DNA from: Cytophagales bacterium | GTDB lineage: Bacteria > Bacteroidota > Bacteroidia > Cytophagales > 172606-1 | Reading direction: 5' to 3' | DNA: 64,000 bases | NCBI GenBank assembly: GCA_030446715.1 | Contig: JAUJMU010000003.1 | Coordinates: 579,630-643,629, forward strand | Notes under the pieces: generated by a model | The model's database searches: none | What the model was told of the DNA's origin: nothing | What the model saw: only the letters and a program-made list of their open reading frames with translations | Part shown: positions 19,439-27,149 of the stretch, piece by piece | Layout: each line of letters opens with the position of its first letter | Numbering within the stretch: the stretch's first letter is position 1 | Program-made: the position numbers and the translations under genes

Positions 19439-20706
19439 ATGGCAAGCAAAAAGACTTACACCAAAGAGTTTAAGGAGGAAGCCGTGCGATTGGCCCGGCA
19501 GAACGGGAACGTAACGGAGACCGCCAGAAATCTGGGATTACAGCTAAGCGTGCTCCGGCGCTGGAAGAAGGAACTGGAGGATCATGGTGAGAAAGCTTTC
19601 CCCGGCAAGGGACACCTGGCAGATGAAGAATTACGGCAGCTGCAAAAGAGAAAACCAGCGGTTAAAGGAAACGGTCGAGATATTAAAAAAAGCGGTGGGT
19701 ATCTTCACAAACCGCTCCGGAAAGATACCCTTTCTGAGGAGCACCGGGATGAATATCCACTGGAGCGGTTGTGTGAGGCATTGGATGTATCAGTGAGTGG
19801 TTATTACGCCTGAAAAAGCGGCCGGAAAGTGAACGGAAACAGGAAAACCAGCGGATATAGCAGAAATACCTGATTTGTAGTAAAGCTTACCCTAAAATCC
19901 GCAAGGTTTTCCAAAACCTTGGCGGATTTGGTACCACAGCCGATATACTATTGCTATAGTAGAAAAAATCAGGGAGATTCACCGGCTGAGCAGAGAGACG
20001 TATGGAAAGCCCCGTATCCACGATCTTGGGGAAAAGGGTATTCCGTGTTCAGAAAACCGGGTAGCGCGTTTGATGAGACATCACCGGATTACCGCTAAAA
20101 GAAAAAGAAAGTTTGTCGTCACTACTGATTCCAGGCACAACTTGCCGGTGGCTGAAAACAAACTCAACCAGGAATTTACTGCCACTAAAGCTAACCAAAA
20201 AGTGGGTCACTGATATCACTTACGTGTGGACAAGGGAAGGCTGGCTGTACCTGGCCGTAGTACTGGATTTGTTTTCCCGGAAAGTGGTGGGCTGGGCGAT
20301 GGATAAAACAATGGAAAGAGGGCTGGTAATGAATGCTTTGCAGATGGCCCTGGCCAGAAAACCACAGCAAGGGCTGCTGCATCACTCGGATCGGGGCTCT
20401 CAGTACGCAAGCAACGACTACCAGCAACTACTCAGAGACAATAAAATTATTTGTTCAATGAGCCGGAAAGGCAACTGTTACGACAATGCCTGCATGGAAA
20501 GTTTCCCTGCCTGCCGGACAGGCTGGTTTGCTACCCTCAAACAGGAACTGGTCTGCCACCGCCAGTACCAGACCCGACAAGAAGCTAAGCAAAATATCTT
20601 CGAATACATCCAGGTCTGGTATAACCGGAAACGAAGGCACTCATCGCTGGGCTACCTGAGTCCGGAACAATTTGAAAACAAAGGCCAGTATCAGATGGCC
20701 GCCTGA
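19439..20706 (+). pseudogene. IS3 transposase OrfA/OrfB, frameshifted
   Basis: OrfA begins MASKKTYTKEFKEEAVRLAR with its HTH, then ENQRLKETVEILKKAVGIF in another frame because of an extra A near 19650. OrfB starts near EEHRDEYPLERLCEALDVSVSGYYA and is broken at TGA (19812) by a lost G. The rve/DDE core is intact from 20113: [38 protein letters not shown] 21-nt palindromic insertion follows the catalytic glutamate (20506-20526). The C-terminus is [19 protein letters not shown]. Confidence 0.85.
20506..20526. repeat. 21-nt palindromic insertion in the IS3 transposase
   Basis: IS3 OrfB proteins normally read ESFFATLK at this place. Here ESF is followed by PACRTGW and then FATLK, encoded by CCTGCCTGCCGGACAGGCTG plus one G. 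The insert is a slightly diverged copy of the 24-bp palindrome at 20753-20776. It keeps the frame. Confidence 0.75.
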
Positions 20707-20752
20707 TCTTTTCTCAGCCTACACATTTTTGGGGGAAACCCAGTTGGTTTAA

Positions 20753-20776
20753 CACCTGCCTGCCGGCAGGCAGGTG
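20753..20776. repeat. Perfect 24-bp palindrome
   Basis: The half-site CACCTGCCTGCC is followed by its exact reverse complement. It sits at the junction between the IS3 right end and an IS630-type fragment. The core CCTGCCTGCCGGCAGGCAGG is a common dispersed palindrome in Bacteroidota. Confidence 0.8.
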
Positions 20777-20959
20777 GCTGAAATCGAATTCTCAGTGCTC
20801 AACCGAAAAGTGGACGGCTATATTCATTGCCCTGCTAAACTCCAGGAACTGGTCCACAAGTGGCAACAGGCAAGAAACAAGATAGGTATGAGTACCAACT
20901 GGCAATTTGCTACCAAAGACGCCCGGGTAAAGCTTAGAAAATTATACCCGACAATATAA
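20774..20959 (+). pseudogene. C-terminal remnant of an IS630-type transposase
   Basis: The frame encodes VAEIEFSVLNRKVDGYIHCP ... WQQARNKIGMSTNWQFATKDARVKLRKLYPTI. This is the typical end of IS630/DDE transposases (N-x-AEIEFSVL with the catalytic Glu, W-x-x-x-RN, NWQF-T-x-DAR-KL-x-LYP). Everything upstream is missing, and the sequence begins abruptly at the 24-bp palindrome. Confidence 0.75.
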
Positions 20960-20980
20960 TGTTTTCAAAGCACTAGATTT

Positions 20981-21057
20981 AAAATGAAAATTCCTATGGC
21001 TATAGTCTATGCTATTCCAAAGGGAAAAAGAAATGACATAGTTTAGATTACACTCCC
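20981..21057. repeat. Direct repeat, copy 1
   Basis: It begins AAAATGAAAATTCC and includes GGCTATAGT, AGAAATGACA and ATTACACTCCC. An imperfect second copy is at 22482-22550. Together they flank the HAD gene and the IS1 remnant. Confidence 0.6.
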
Positions 21058-21108
21058 TCAATTTCTATATTTGAGTGCAGGTAGTATTTATTTGTCCCAC
21101 AGCCTCTC

Positions 21109-21897
21109 ATGAATTTAAAAGTAATTGCATTTGATGCAGATGATACCCTTTGGGTTAATGAACCTTACTTTCGGGAAACTGAAGAAGAGTTTTTGCCAGC
21201 TCTTAGAAGATTTTCTCCCCAGCCACACGCTTTCAAAAGAACTACTACGCATTGAAATGCAGAACCTAAGTCTATATGGCTACGGAATAAAAGGATTCAT
21301 GCTCTCTATGATTGAGACCGCTATTTCGGTATCAGATAGAACGATTGATGTAAAGGGAATTGAAAAATAATTCAATTGGGCAAAGAAATGCTGGTAAGGC
21401 CAATTGAACTTTTAGATGGTATAGAAGAAGTTCTCTTTGCCTTGAAAAATCATTACCGTTTGGTAGTTGCTACCAAGGGCGATTTGCTTGATCAGGAAAG
21501 AAAGCTTAAAAATTCAGGAATTGAACATTACTTCCATCATATAGAGGTCATGTCAGAGAAAAAGATGCGGATTATCAAAAATTGATCAAGCATTTGGACA
21601 TACAGCCTGAAGATTTTTTAATGATAGGTAATTCTCTTAAATCTGATGTACTGCCTGTTTTGGCAATTGGGGGGCCATGGGTATCATGTTCCTTATCACA
21701 CTACATGGGTACATGAGGTGATAGAACATCATGTAGAGCATCCAAACTTCGTGACAACTAAAGCACATAAAGGAAATTTTGTCTTTACTGCCCGTATGAA
21801 ACACAGATTAGATTTAGATACCGGGTTGCGCAAAGACCATTTTCACTTCTTTAGTCAGTTTGAGGAGCCATTATTTTGGTGTATGCGTAACTATTGA
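21109..21897 (+). pseudogene. HAD-superfamily hydrolase, frameshifted
   Basis: Starts MNLKVIAFDADDTLWVNEPY, which holds the HAD motif I D-x-D-D-T. Motif II-type (VVATKGD) and motif III/IV-type (MIGNSLKSDVLPVLAIGG) segments follow in different frames. At least three shifts are seen: near 21185, at GAAAAATAA (21365-21372, probably one A lost) and near 21560. Intact it would be a ~220-230-aa phosphatase-type HAD hydrolase. The tail after EHPNF (HKGNFVFTARMKHRLD) does not look like the family. It is on the plus strand, opposite to the cassette genes. Confidence 0.7.
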
Positions 21898-22332
21898 TTG
21901 CACCCAAGCATATAAAAGCAGCTAAAGAAAGTGGTTGTTTCTTCTTTCTTTTTTTATCTGCACAAAAAAGTTTACTGGCTGCTAACCAGATTGAGCCTTT
22001 CAGGTACAGAATCGTGAGAACTCAGAAATGTCAGAAGTGATGGTCTATGATGTAGTTAACGCCTCTTCCACCATCAACCGCGCAAATGGAACATTTGGAT
22101 TTGCGTACATGGAGAATTTTCCACCAAAAGCAGGAAGAGTTTTCTTACATGCTCAAAAAGGAAATTGAACGCTTCCAAAGCACAGCTGGCTTGGTTCCAG
22201 CCGTATCAGGAGAAAATCTTATTCACTATTCTTCTTATCCTTGATAAATTTCCACGGGTCTTTCTCATGCTCGCGCGTTTTCTTTCAAGGATAGCTGCCC
22301 AAAATTTCCTTTGGGAAGATGACAGAAGTAAA

Positions 22333-22480
22333 GACTGATTTACTGAGTTCCAGCGGACACATCAAAAGGCATATGGATGATCGAGGCCAATACATTGAAT
22401 TATTTCAGAAAATTTAGAAATAATCCTGATTAGTCTTTCGGACAAGTCTACCTATTTGGTTTGATGATAGATGGTATTGT
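22333..22480 (-). pseudogene. Remnant of the 3' end of an IS1-type transposase gene
   Basis: The plus-strand text GACTGATTTACTGAG ... AAGTCTACC ... GATGGTATTGTT matches, with many changes, the terminal part of the IS1-type element at 51779-51910. Only the end of the transposase gene remains, degraded. The neighbouring 21898-22332 stretch holds no gene I can recognise. Confidence 0.55.
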
Positions 22481-22481
22481 T

Positions 22482-22550
22482 AAAATGAAAATTCCATGGC
22501 TATAGTTTGACCTAAGGGAGAAAGAAATGACACTTTAAATTACACTCCCC
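22482..22550. repeat. Direct repeat, copy 2
   Basis: Imperfect second copy of 20981-21057 (AAAATGAAAATTCC ... ATTACACTCCCC). The segment between the copies has the mixed character of an inserted block. Confidence 0.6.
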
Positions 22551-22626
22551 AAGATAAGCATTTTGATGACTTCGCCTCCGTTAGCCCCCGAAATTAATAT
22601 CTCTTCCGGTATGGGGGAATTACCGC

Positions 22627-22712
22627 CAACGAATCAGGTGCAGCCGTCAACCGTGTGCTACTGGCGTTGGCTCTGCGATGAGGCGTACCGGTGACCAGCC
22701 TGCACGGTGTTA
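22627..22712 (-). other. attC-like site B
   Basis: Bounded by CAAC (22627-22630) and GTTA (22709-22712), with arms AGGTGCAG and CTGCAC. The minus-strand core GGGCATAACACC lies 11 nt beyond the stop of the rpn gene. The rpn cassette it terminates is bounded by GTTATGCCC (22709) and its exact inverse GGGCATAAC (23608-23616). Confidence 0.75.
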
Positions 22713-22727
22713 TGCCCTTGTGCTTTT

Positions 22728-23559
22728 TTATAACTTTTCTATCTCTTCTTTCGTCAGTTCTGTAGTTTCAGCTATCACTTCTATATCCACGCCTTTCTTC
22801 TTCAACCGTTTAGCGATTTCCATCCGTCCTTCTTGTTTTCCTTCGTTTCTTGCTGTCTCCAAAACACTATAGTTATCCCAATATCTGGAGGCTTTCTTCA
22901 TATGTTTTCATTTCTTCTGGTGTTAGTTGTGCGACTTCCGCTTGTTCAAATAATTTCTTAAATATCTTCTCCTGCAACTTCTTTCGGTATGCCCTGCAGG
23001 CGGTGCAGGTTCTTTAACACATACATCCATTTGTCAAAATGGGTTACAAGCTCTTCTTCCTCTTTCCTGAACCTGCATTTCAATGTAGACAAACGTCAAT
23101 TTGTCGTAAAGCCACTTCTCCTGTTTCTTTATCTATCAACCCTATCTCCCGCAAAAACCGTTCTTTTGTATCGGCAAAGCTGAAGTTGAGGATACTGACA
23201 GTATAAACAGCTTTCAGGTTATACTCCCATTGATGGCCTTTCTGGGCTTGTTCCTGTATAGGAAAGGTAGCGTAGAAGATACTGCGGTCTTTGAAGTACT
23301 GCTGCGGCACATTCTGCAGTTCGATGATAAATTTGTCACCATGCTCATTCTCGCAGTACAAATCAAAGATAGCTTTTCTGTCAATTTGGGTCTTGCCTAA
23401 CTTTTCGGTGTTCAGGTAGATCAAATCCTTGATTTGCTCTCTGTCACCAAGAACTTGATTAAGAAAGTCAATCAGCAAATCTTTGTTGTATTCGCTTCCA
23501 AATAGTTTTTTGAATCCAAAATCTCTGAAAGGGTTTATGTATTTCTCTCTTATGGCCAT
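22728..23559 (-). pseudogene. Rpn-family recombination-promoting nuclease/putative transposase, frameshifted
   Basis: The N-terminal 155 codons are intact: MAIREKYINPFRDFGFKKLF, KAIFDLYCENEHGDKFIIELQNV (the PD-(D/E)XK core D...E-x-Q), YVYTVSILNF-like region. Then the frame breaks near 23085. The rest reads THFDKWMYVLKNLHRLQGIP ... YWDNYSVLETARNEGKQEGRMEIAKRLKKKG ... EEIEKL. This is the PD-(D/E)XK 'putative transposase' family (T_den_put_tspse; Rpn), proposed to act in horizontal-transfer-linked recombination. Length if intact is about 275 aa. It is one complete cassette between sites B and C. Confidence 0.85.
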
Positions 23560-23612
23560 ACATCAAAGATAGATTTTCCGCCACTCTTGCCGTTGTCTTT
23601 TTGCATAGGGCA

Positions 23613-23695
23613 TAACGTATCAAGACTACCCAGCGCCGTGGCCTCATGCTGGGCAATGCGGCGGAGCGGCCCGGTGATTGGAGTAGGCGGTGTTA
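23613..23695 (-). other. attC-like site C
   Basis: TAAC (23613-23616) to GTTA (23692-23695), 83 bp. Outer arms AAGACTACC / GAGTAGGCG. It carries the shared inner block GCGGAGCGGCCCGGTG also present in sites F and G. Confidence 0.8.
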
Positions 23696-23702
23696 GCCGC
23701 TT

Positions 23703-24147
23703 TCAGTTTTCATCGTTTTGAATTGTATTTAATCGGTATCCGGTTTTTCTGGGGAATTCCTCTAATTCATCATGAGGAATTGAGCTTATGTGAAAGTACT
23801 CCTCTTCCAATTCAACTACGCTCTCGCCTTGTTATTCAGTTTCACTGCCAATATTTCCTCAGCCTCAACAGTTCGGTTAATAAGCGGGATCAAATGCTTT
23901 ATTTGTATTCGGTTGTTTGCAATTCTAGCTGTTGAGGGAAAGAGGGCCACAATCGTCTGACCACTAAGATCAGGTAAGCAATTCCAAGAGATAGTAGTAA
24001 GTAACATACTTTTCAATAAACACTGAAAAGTAAATACCGGATGAAATAAAGCCCAAGAGAAAAAATACGACTGCCGACAGTATAAGCATATTCAGTATCC
24101 CTGCCAATCGTTGTTTCTTCCAATTATTGTCTCCTGTTCATTCTCAT
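23703..24147 (-). pseudogene. Cassette gene: small membrane protein, frameshifted
   Basis: The cassette between sites C and D is bounded by GTTAGCCGC (23692-23700) and GCGGCTAAC (24158-24166), exact inverse repeats. The minus strand encodes NNWKKQRLAGILNMLILSAVVFFLLGF (first membrane segment), IYFSVFIEKYVTYYYLLG, IAYLILVVRRLW (second segment). A polar tail follows, ending EEEYFHISSIPHDELEEFPR and then a stop only 3 nt from the site C core. At least three one-base shifts are needed to join the parts. No family is recognised. Confidence 0.6.
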
Positions 24148-24162
24148 CCTTTGGATTGCGGC

Positions 24163-24246
24163 TAACGGAGCGAAAACCCACGACGGCGTGCCATATTTGC
24201 TTGAGCAATGCGGTGAGGCGGGTTGTGGACGTTGGGTTTGGTGTTG
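24163..24246 (-). other. attC-like site D
   Basis: GGCTAAC on the left (to 24166) and GTTGGCT on the right (24243-24249). Arms are AAAACCCA and TGGGTTT. The inner part GCAATGCGGTGAGGCGGG resembles site C. Confidence 0.75.
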
Positions 24247-24268
24247 GCTGACGTATTTCCTTTTTTAT

Positions 24269-24571
24269 TCACTTTTCCTCCAGATCATCCGTTGGGATAA
24301 TTCGTTCGGGCAGGTTATTATAATCGATTCGTTGCTCTTTCAAATATTCAGGATTCTCCTCATTGATAATCCTTTCAGCTTCCTTATTCAATTCTTCTTC
24401 ATTCAACGGATGCTCAATATGAAAATCACTGTACTCGTCTTTTTCAAGCACAAATCTCCCAGCCAGAACTGAGCCATTTTGAATCAATAGTACCTCTGTT
24501 TTACTTTCTATTGACGGGTCAGTCTTGCCAGTAGCCCAGATAGTTATTCGTTTATGTAGCCAGCGGATCAT
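24269..24571 (-). CDS. Cassette gene: hypothetical acidic protein (100 aa)
   Basis: An intact frame from ATG at 24571 (the frame opens earlier, but this ATG lies at the cassette edge) reading MIRWLHKRITIWATGKTDPS ... VLLIQNGSVLAGRFVLEKDE. It ends in an acidic helix (PLNEEELNKEAERIINEENP ... IPTDDLEEK). It is soluble, with no known family. The gene fills the cassette between sites D and E, with the stop about 20 nt from the site D core. Confidence 0.65.
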   Translation of the reverse strand: MIRWLHKRITIWATGKTDPSIESKTEVLLIQNGSVLAGRFVLEKDEYSDFHIEHPLNEEELNKEAERIINEENPEYLKEQRIDYNNLPERIIPTDDLEEK

Positions 24572-24666
24572 GGCCACCCCGCACACCGCGGCTCGAATGG
24601 GCCTTCTTGGCGTCGGCTTGTTCCTCGGCTGGGGTCGGCGGCCCGGTTGTCGGAGTGGCGGTGTTT
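24561..24666 (-). other. attC-like site E
   Basis: The left edge is degenerate (GCCAGCGGATCATGGCCACC; an intact edge would read GCCAACGGATC). The right edge is GGAGTGGCGGTGTTTG. The inner block CGGCGGCCCGGTTGTCGGAG is shared with sites I and K. The start codon of the 100-aa gene lies inside it. Confidence 0.65.
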
Positions 24667-25006
24667 GTAGGCCCGGCCTTTCCGCAGCGTCGGCAATGAG
24701 TTGAGCCTTTATATTTTATCCAGTTGGTTTCCGGACGGTTGCCTTACGCTGACTACTTGGTTACAAACCTCGCTTTTTTGTCAATTTGCTAATCTTTTGG
24801 TTTTCGGACTTGCTGCCAATCCTCGTTTTTATCATTCTGCTGGCGTACCGGGTCGTTTCCGTACGCCAAACGTGTTTTTTCGCTTCCAAATAGCCTTTAA
24901 CGGACCAAAATCCGTGCTTCTGTCGCCTGTGGGTCTCTCTTATTTTATAGGCCTGGCCCACGTTTCTCCGTTCTTGCGCTTTAGCCTCATTTTTCCTGCT
25001 GGCCTA
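24667..25006. other. Gene-less cassette E-F (paralogous to I-J)
   Basis: About 340 bp bounded by GTAGGCC (24667-24673) and GGCCTATAAC (25001-25010). It shares blocks in order with 26129-26357: GTCGGCAATGAGTTGAGCC, GTTGGTTTCCGGAC, GACTACTTGGTTACAAACCT, TTTTTATCATTC, CGCCAAACGTGTTTTTTC. Open frames exist on both strands, but none looks like a protein. A conserved non-coding cassette or RNA is possible. Confidence 0.55.
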
Positions 25007-25091
25007 TAACGGAGCAAGCCCACCCGCAGCCGAGGCCTCCCAGGCTGGAATGCGGCTGGAGCGGCCCGGTGGTCGTTGGTGGGCGGTGTTA
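25007..25091 (-). other. attC-like site F
   Basis: TAAC (25007-25010) to GTTA (25088-25091). Left arm GCCCACC pairs exactly with right arm GGTGGGC; inner block GCTGGAGCGGCCCGGTGG. The toxin gene's stop codon lies inside the minus-strand core GGCTAAC. Confidence 0.8.
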
Positions 25092-25380
25092 GCCGGTTCT
25101 CTGTTTCTTCTTTATATCCAAATCCAGAATCGTGAGCCGTGTTAACTCGCAAAATCACAATCTCTTGTTCATTTGGAATTTGATATACGATGCGGTATTT
25201 CTTCAAAATAAGCTCCCTGACTTTCTTGTTGTTGAATTCAGGTACTACTCTACCCGATTCAGGATGATAACTGCTCCATTTTCTCAAAAATCCGGTTGAT
25301 GAAAGTCGGGCAACTGCGGGAGAATCCTGAGCGATATAAGTTTCGATGCTAGCAACCGGTGTTCAGAAAGGCTTATTTTC
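25089..25380 (-). pseudogene. RelE/ParE-family toxin, frameshifted cassette gene
   Basis: The minus strand reads, across three frames, IETYIAQDSPAVARL, INRIFEKMEQLSS, HPESGRVVPEFNNKKVRELI, LKKYRIVYQIPNEQEIVILRVN, then a basic tail (LDLDIKKKQRTG) and a stop within GGCTAAC of site F. This is a textbook RelE/ParE plasmid-stabilisation toxin (VRELI-x-x-x-YRIVY-x-x-x-x-x-I-IL-V). These cleave mRNA at the ribosome or poison gyrase. Which of the two cannot be told here. The 5' boundary is approximate. It pairs with the antitoxin gene just upstream. Confidence 0.75.
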
Positions 25381-25535
25381 TCTGACCACTTGGTCTCGAA
25401 CCGCTGTTTAGCTTCCTGTAATGAGATAGTTCTGTAAGGCGTCTTTCATCCCTTTTCAATTTTCGATGAAAAGCAGCTTTTCGTTTCGAATCCTGGAAGA
25501 CTGTCCAATGTTTCTATTACTCTGGTCTTGTTCAT
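25381..25535 (-). pseudogene. Antitoxin partner of the RelE/ParE toxin, frameshifted
   Basis: ATG at 25535 starts MNKTRVIETLDSLPG. Two shifts later the frames give EKLLFIEKIEKGMKDALQN and EAKQRFETKWSEK. The pattern (VIETL...LIEKLLFIEKIEKG...EAK-x-R) is that of small RelB/ParD-like antitoxins encoded just before RelE/ParE toxins. It lies about 50 nt inside the cassette from site G. The family is assigned by resemblance and position. Confidence 0.65.
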
Positions 25536-25588
25536 AGGTCTTTTGCCTTTTCCCAATATATTGTCTGCCTTATTTCATTCAATCGAAG

Positions 25589-25667
25589 CTGACCGTGAAC
25601 CCCCGACGCCGCGAATTTGCGTGAGCCTGCGGTGGAGCGGCCCGGTGGTCGGCGTGTTTGGTGTATC
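25589..25667 (-). other. attC-like site G (degenerate)
   Basis: The left edge GCTGAC (25589-25594) resembles GCTAAC. The inner block GGTGGAGCGGCCCGGTGGTC matches sites C and F, and the right edge GTTTGGTGTAT resembles site D. The core bases are imperfect. Confidence 0.55.
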
Positions 25668-25894
25668 AAAGCTTTTACCGAGCGTTGGATGCGTTGAGAT
25701 CTTCGTTTGGTTTGTCGTTCCGGCTTGTTATTTAATCGACTATGTGGGCACAAACCTTCAGGATTCTTGGCTGGAAAAGCAAATGTTTCTTTTTCGTCTT
25801 GCTGCCAAACGACCCGCTTTTATCATTCGTTGGTCTCAATATGAATCCGCAGCTTACGTTTTTTGCGCCAAACGTCTTGTTTCTTCGCAGCCTA
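25668..25894. other. Gene-less cassette G-H (third member of the E-F/I-J group)
   Basis: It shares with the E-F and I-J cassettes the order CTTGCTGCCAA, TTTTATCATTCGTTG, GCGCCAAACGT, TTTCTTCG, and ends in GCAGCCTATAAC. It is more diverged than the other two. No convincing protein frame was found. Confidence 0.45.
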
Positions 25895-25962
25895 TAACGG
25901 ACCAAGGCCACCCGCTGCAGGGCCCATCAGTTACCCCGTGGGTTAGTTTCCATTGGCGGCGT
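25895..25962 (-). other. attC-like site H
   Basis: Left edge CCTATAACGGACCAAGGCCACC, inner CTGCAGGGCCCAT shared with site L. The right edge is unclear (TTGGCGGCGTGG near 25953-25964). A roughly 65-bp stretch to site I (mini-cassette) shares GTCAGCAATGGGTTGAGCC with the E-F type. Confidence 0.55.
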
Positions 25963-26030
25963 GGACAGTCTTGCCAGTAGCCCGGTTCGTGCGTCAGCAA
26001 TGGGTTGAGCCTCTTTTTTCTGCTGGCATA

Positions 26031-26128
26031 TAACGGACCAAGACCACCCCACGCGGCTCGAAGCTGGCCTTCTTGGCGTCGGCTCTTTCGGCTGGTCGGC
26101 GGCCCGGTTGTCGTAGTGGCTGGTGTTA
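26031..26128 (-). other. attC-like site I
   Basis: TAAC (26031-26034) to GTTA (26125-26128). Arms CCAAGACCAC / GTGGCTGG; inner block GGCGGCCCGGTTGTCGTAG. The adjoining cassette is bounded by GTTATAGGCC (26125-26134) and the exact inverse GGCCTATAAC (26352-26361). Confidence 0.8.
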
Positions 26129-26357
26129 TAGGCCCGGCCTTTCCCTTCGAGCGTCGGCAATGAGTTGAGCCTTTTATTTTTAGTTGGTTTCCGGACTCCT
26201 TGCGGCTGACTACTTGGTTACAAACCTCGGTTTTCCGGCTTCGTGGGAAAGCCAATCTTTCCTTTTTCGGACTTGCTGCCAATCAAACTCGTTTTTATCA
26301 TTCGTTGTTTGCCGGACTTTCGTTTTCGCCAAACGTGTTTTTTCCTTCGCTGGCCTA
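26129..26357. other. Gene-less cassette I-J
   Basis: About 230 bp that repeats the order of conserved blocks of the E-F cassette (GAGTTGAGCC, GTTGGTTTCCGGACT, GACTACTTGGTTACAAACCT, CGGACTTGCTGCCAATC, CGCCAAACGTGTTTTTTCC). The blocks are conserved while frames between them shift. A non-coding function or common origin explains this better than a protein. Confidence 0.55.
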
Positions 26358-26429
26358 TAACGAAAGCCAACCGGTGAATCGGCTCATGCGTTCACTATCA
26401 AACAACGGCGGTGTTAGGCATAGGTGTTA
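26358..26429 (-). other. attC-like site J (short/double right end)
   Basis: TAAC (26358-26361) on the left, and two right ends: GTGTTAGGC (GTTAGGC, the canonical integron core GTTRRRY) at 26411-26419 and GTTATATGCC at 26426-26435. It may be a fusion of two sites after cassette loss. Confidence 0.65.
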
Positions 26430-26485
26430 TATGCCGGCCTTATTCTTTCATCTTTTATCAATAGAAATCTACATCTAATCAAGGC

Positions 26486-26824
26486 CTAACTGTGAATTTC
26501 TTTTAATTGTTCTCTTGTTAAATGCAGGCCGATTCCCAACCGTCATAGGCTGTAACTTACTGCCAATTCTGCCATACTTGGGTTATCTCTTGTAAGACTT
26601 TTTCAGAGGTCTAATCTTGTGGTATATCCTCCACATGGGCCTCAATGGAGTTATTCAGGCTATTGAAGATTCTGCCGCCCAATAATTCCAGACCATACTC
26701 TTTTAATCTTTTGCAATACCTACTTGAAAGCAGCCTGTTCGCCCAGGTGCATACAAAGCCTGGTCATTTCATCAGGATGGAAGGAAAATCAAACAGCTTC
26801 CTCTGTTCTGATTAGCTTCGACAT
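26486..26824 (-). pseudogene. Cassette gene: unknown protein (~113 codons), frameshifted
   Basis: The minus strand from ATG at 26824 reads MSKLIRTEEAV, FDFPSIL, KRLKEYGLELLGGRIFNSLN, NSIEAHVEDIPQD, EKVLQEITQVWQNWQ, AYDGWESA, LHLTREQLKEIHS and stops at 26486. The parts lie in different frames. Total length is compatible with compensating one-base errors. It is soluble, with no family recognised. The gene fills the J-K cassette, which is bounded by GTTATATGCC and its exact inverse GGCATATAAC (26843-26852), with 20 nt between ATG and cassette edge. Confidence 0.6.
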
Positions 26825-26848
26825 AGTTTTTTATTTTTTACTGGCATA

Positions 26849-26939
26849 TAACGAATCAAGGCCACCCCCCGCAGGGCCTTCTTAGCGTCGGCTCTGCGCT
26901 TCGGCTTCGGCGGCCCGGTTGTCGGAGTGGCTGGTGTTG
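26849..26939 (-). other. attC-like site K
   Basis: TAAC (26849-26852) to GTTG (26936-26939). Arms AAGGCCACC / GAGTGGCTGG; inner block CGGCGGCCCGGTTGTCGGAG identical to site E. Confidence 0.8.
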
Positions 26940-27149
26940 TAGGCAACCCTTTCACTTCATTCTTTTCATTTAATTCGTTAGGGCACGGCTTTCCGTATCC
27001 TTTCGGCCTGCGTTCCCACTGTAACGTCTTTATGATTCGGCTGTTGACTGCCTGTGTCACTTTAATCATCTCAGGCAGCCGTTCATTTTGTTCGTTTGAT
27101 TTGCCCGCATGATGCCAATCGCCAATCGTTTTATTGTTTCGGTTGCCTA
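26940..27149. other. Gene-less cassette K-L
   Basis: About 190 bp bounded by the longest exact inverse pair of the array, GTTGTAGGCAACC (26936-26948) and GGTTGCCTACAAC (27141-27153). Frames on either strand do not look like protein. Confidence 0.6.

Larger units (their letters stand above)
19373..20742 (+). mobile_element. IS3-family insertion sequence (IS150-like)
   Basis: Imperfect terminal inverted repeats: TGGTATTCCCCC at 19373 and TGGGTTTCCCCC (reverse complement) ending at 20742, each extending into AAAAGT.. and ..GAGAAAAGA sequences. It carries frameshifted OrfA and OrfB. No 3-4 bp target duplication is evident. It interrupts the first rpn copy on its left. The right flank does not resume rpn. 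Confidence 0.75.

Noticed and set aside
24701-25009. 102-aa plus-strand frame in cassette E-F
   Set aside because: A similar frame in cassette I-J shares words, but frames drift between conserved DNA blocks, as expected for conserved nucleotides rather than a protein.
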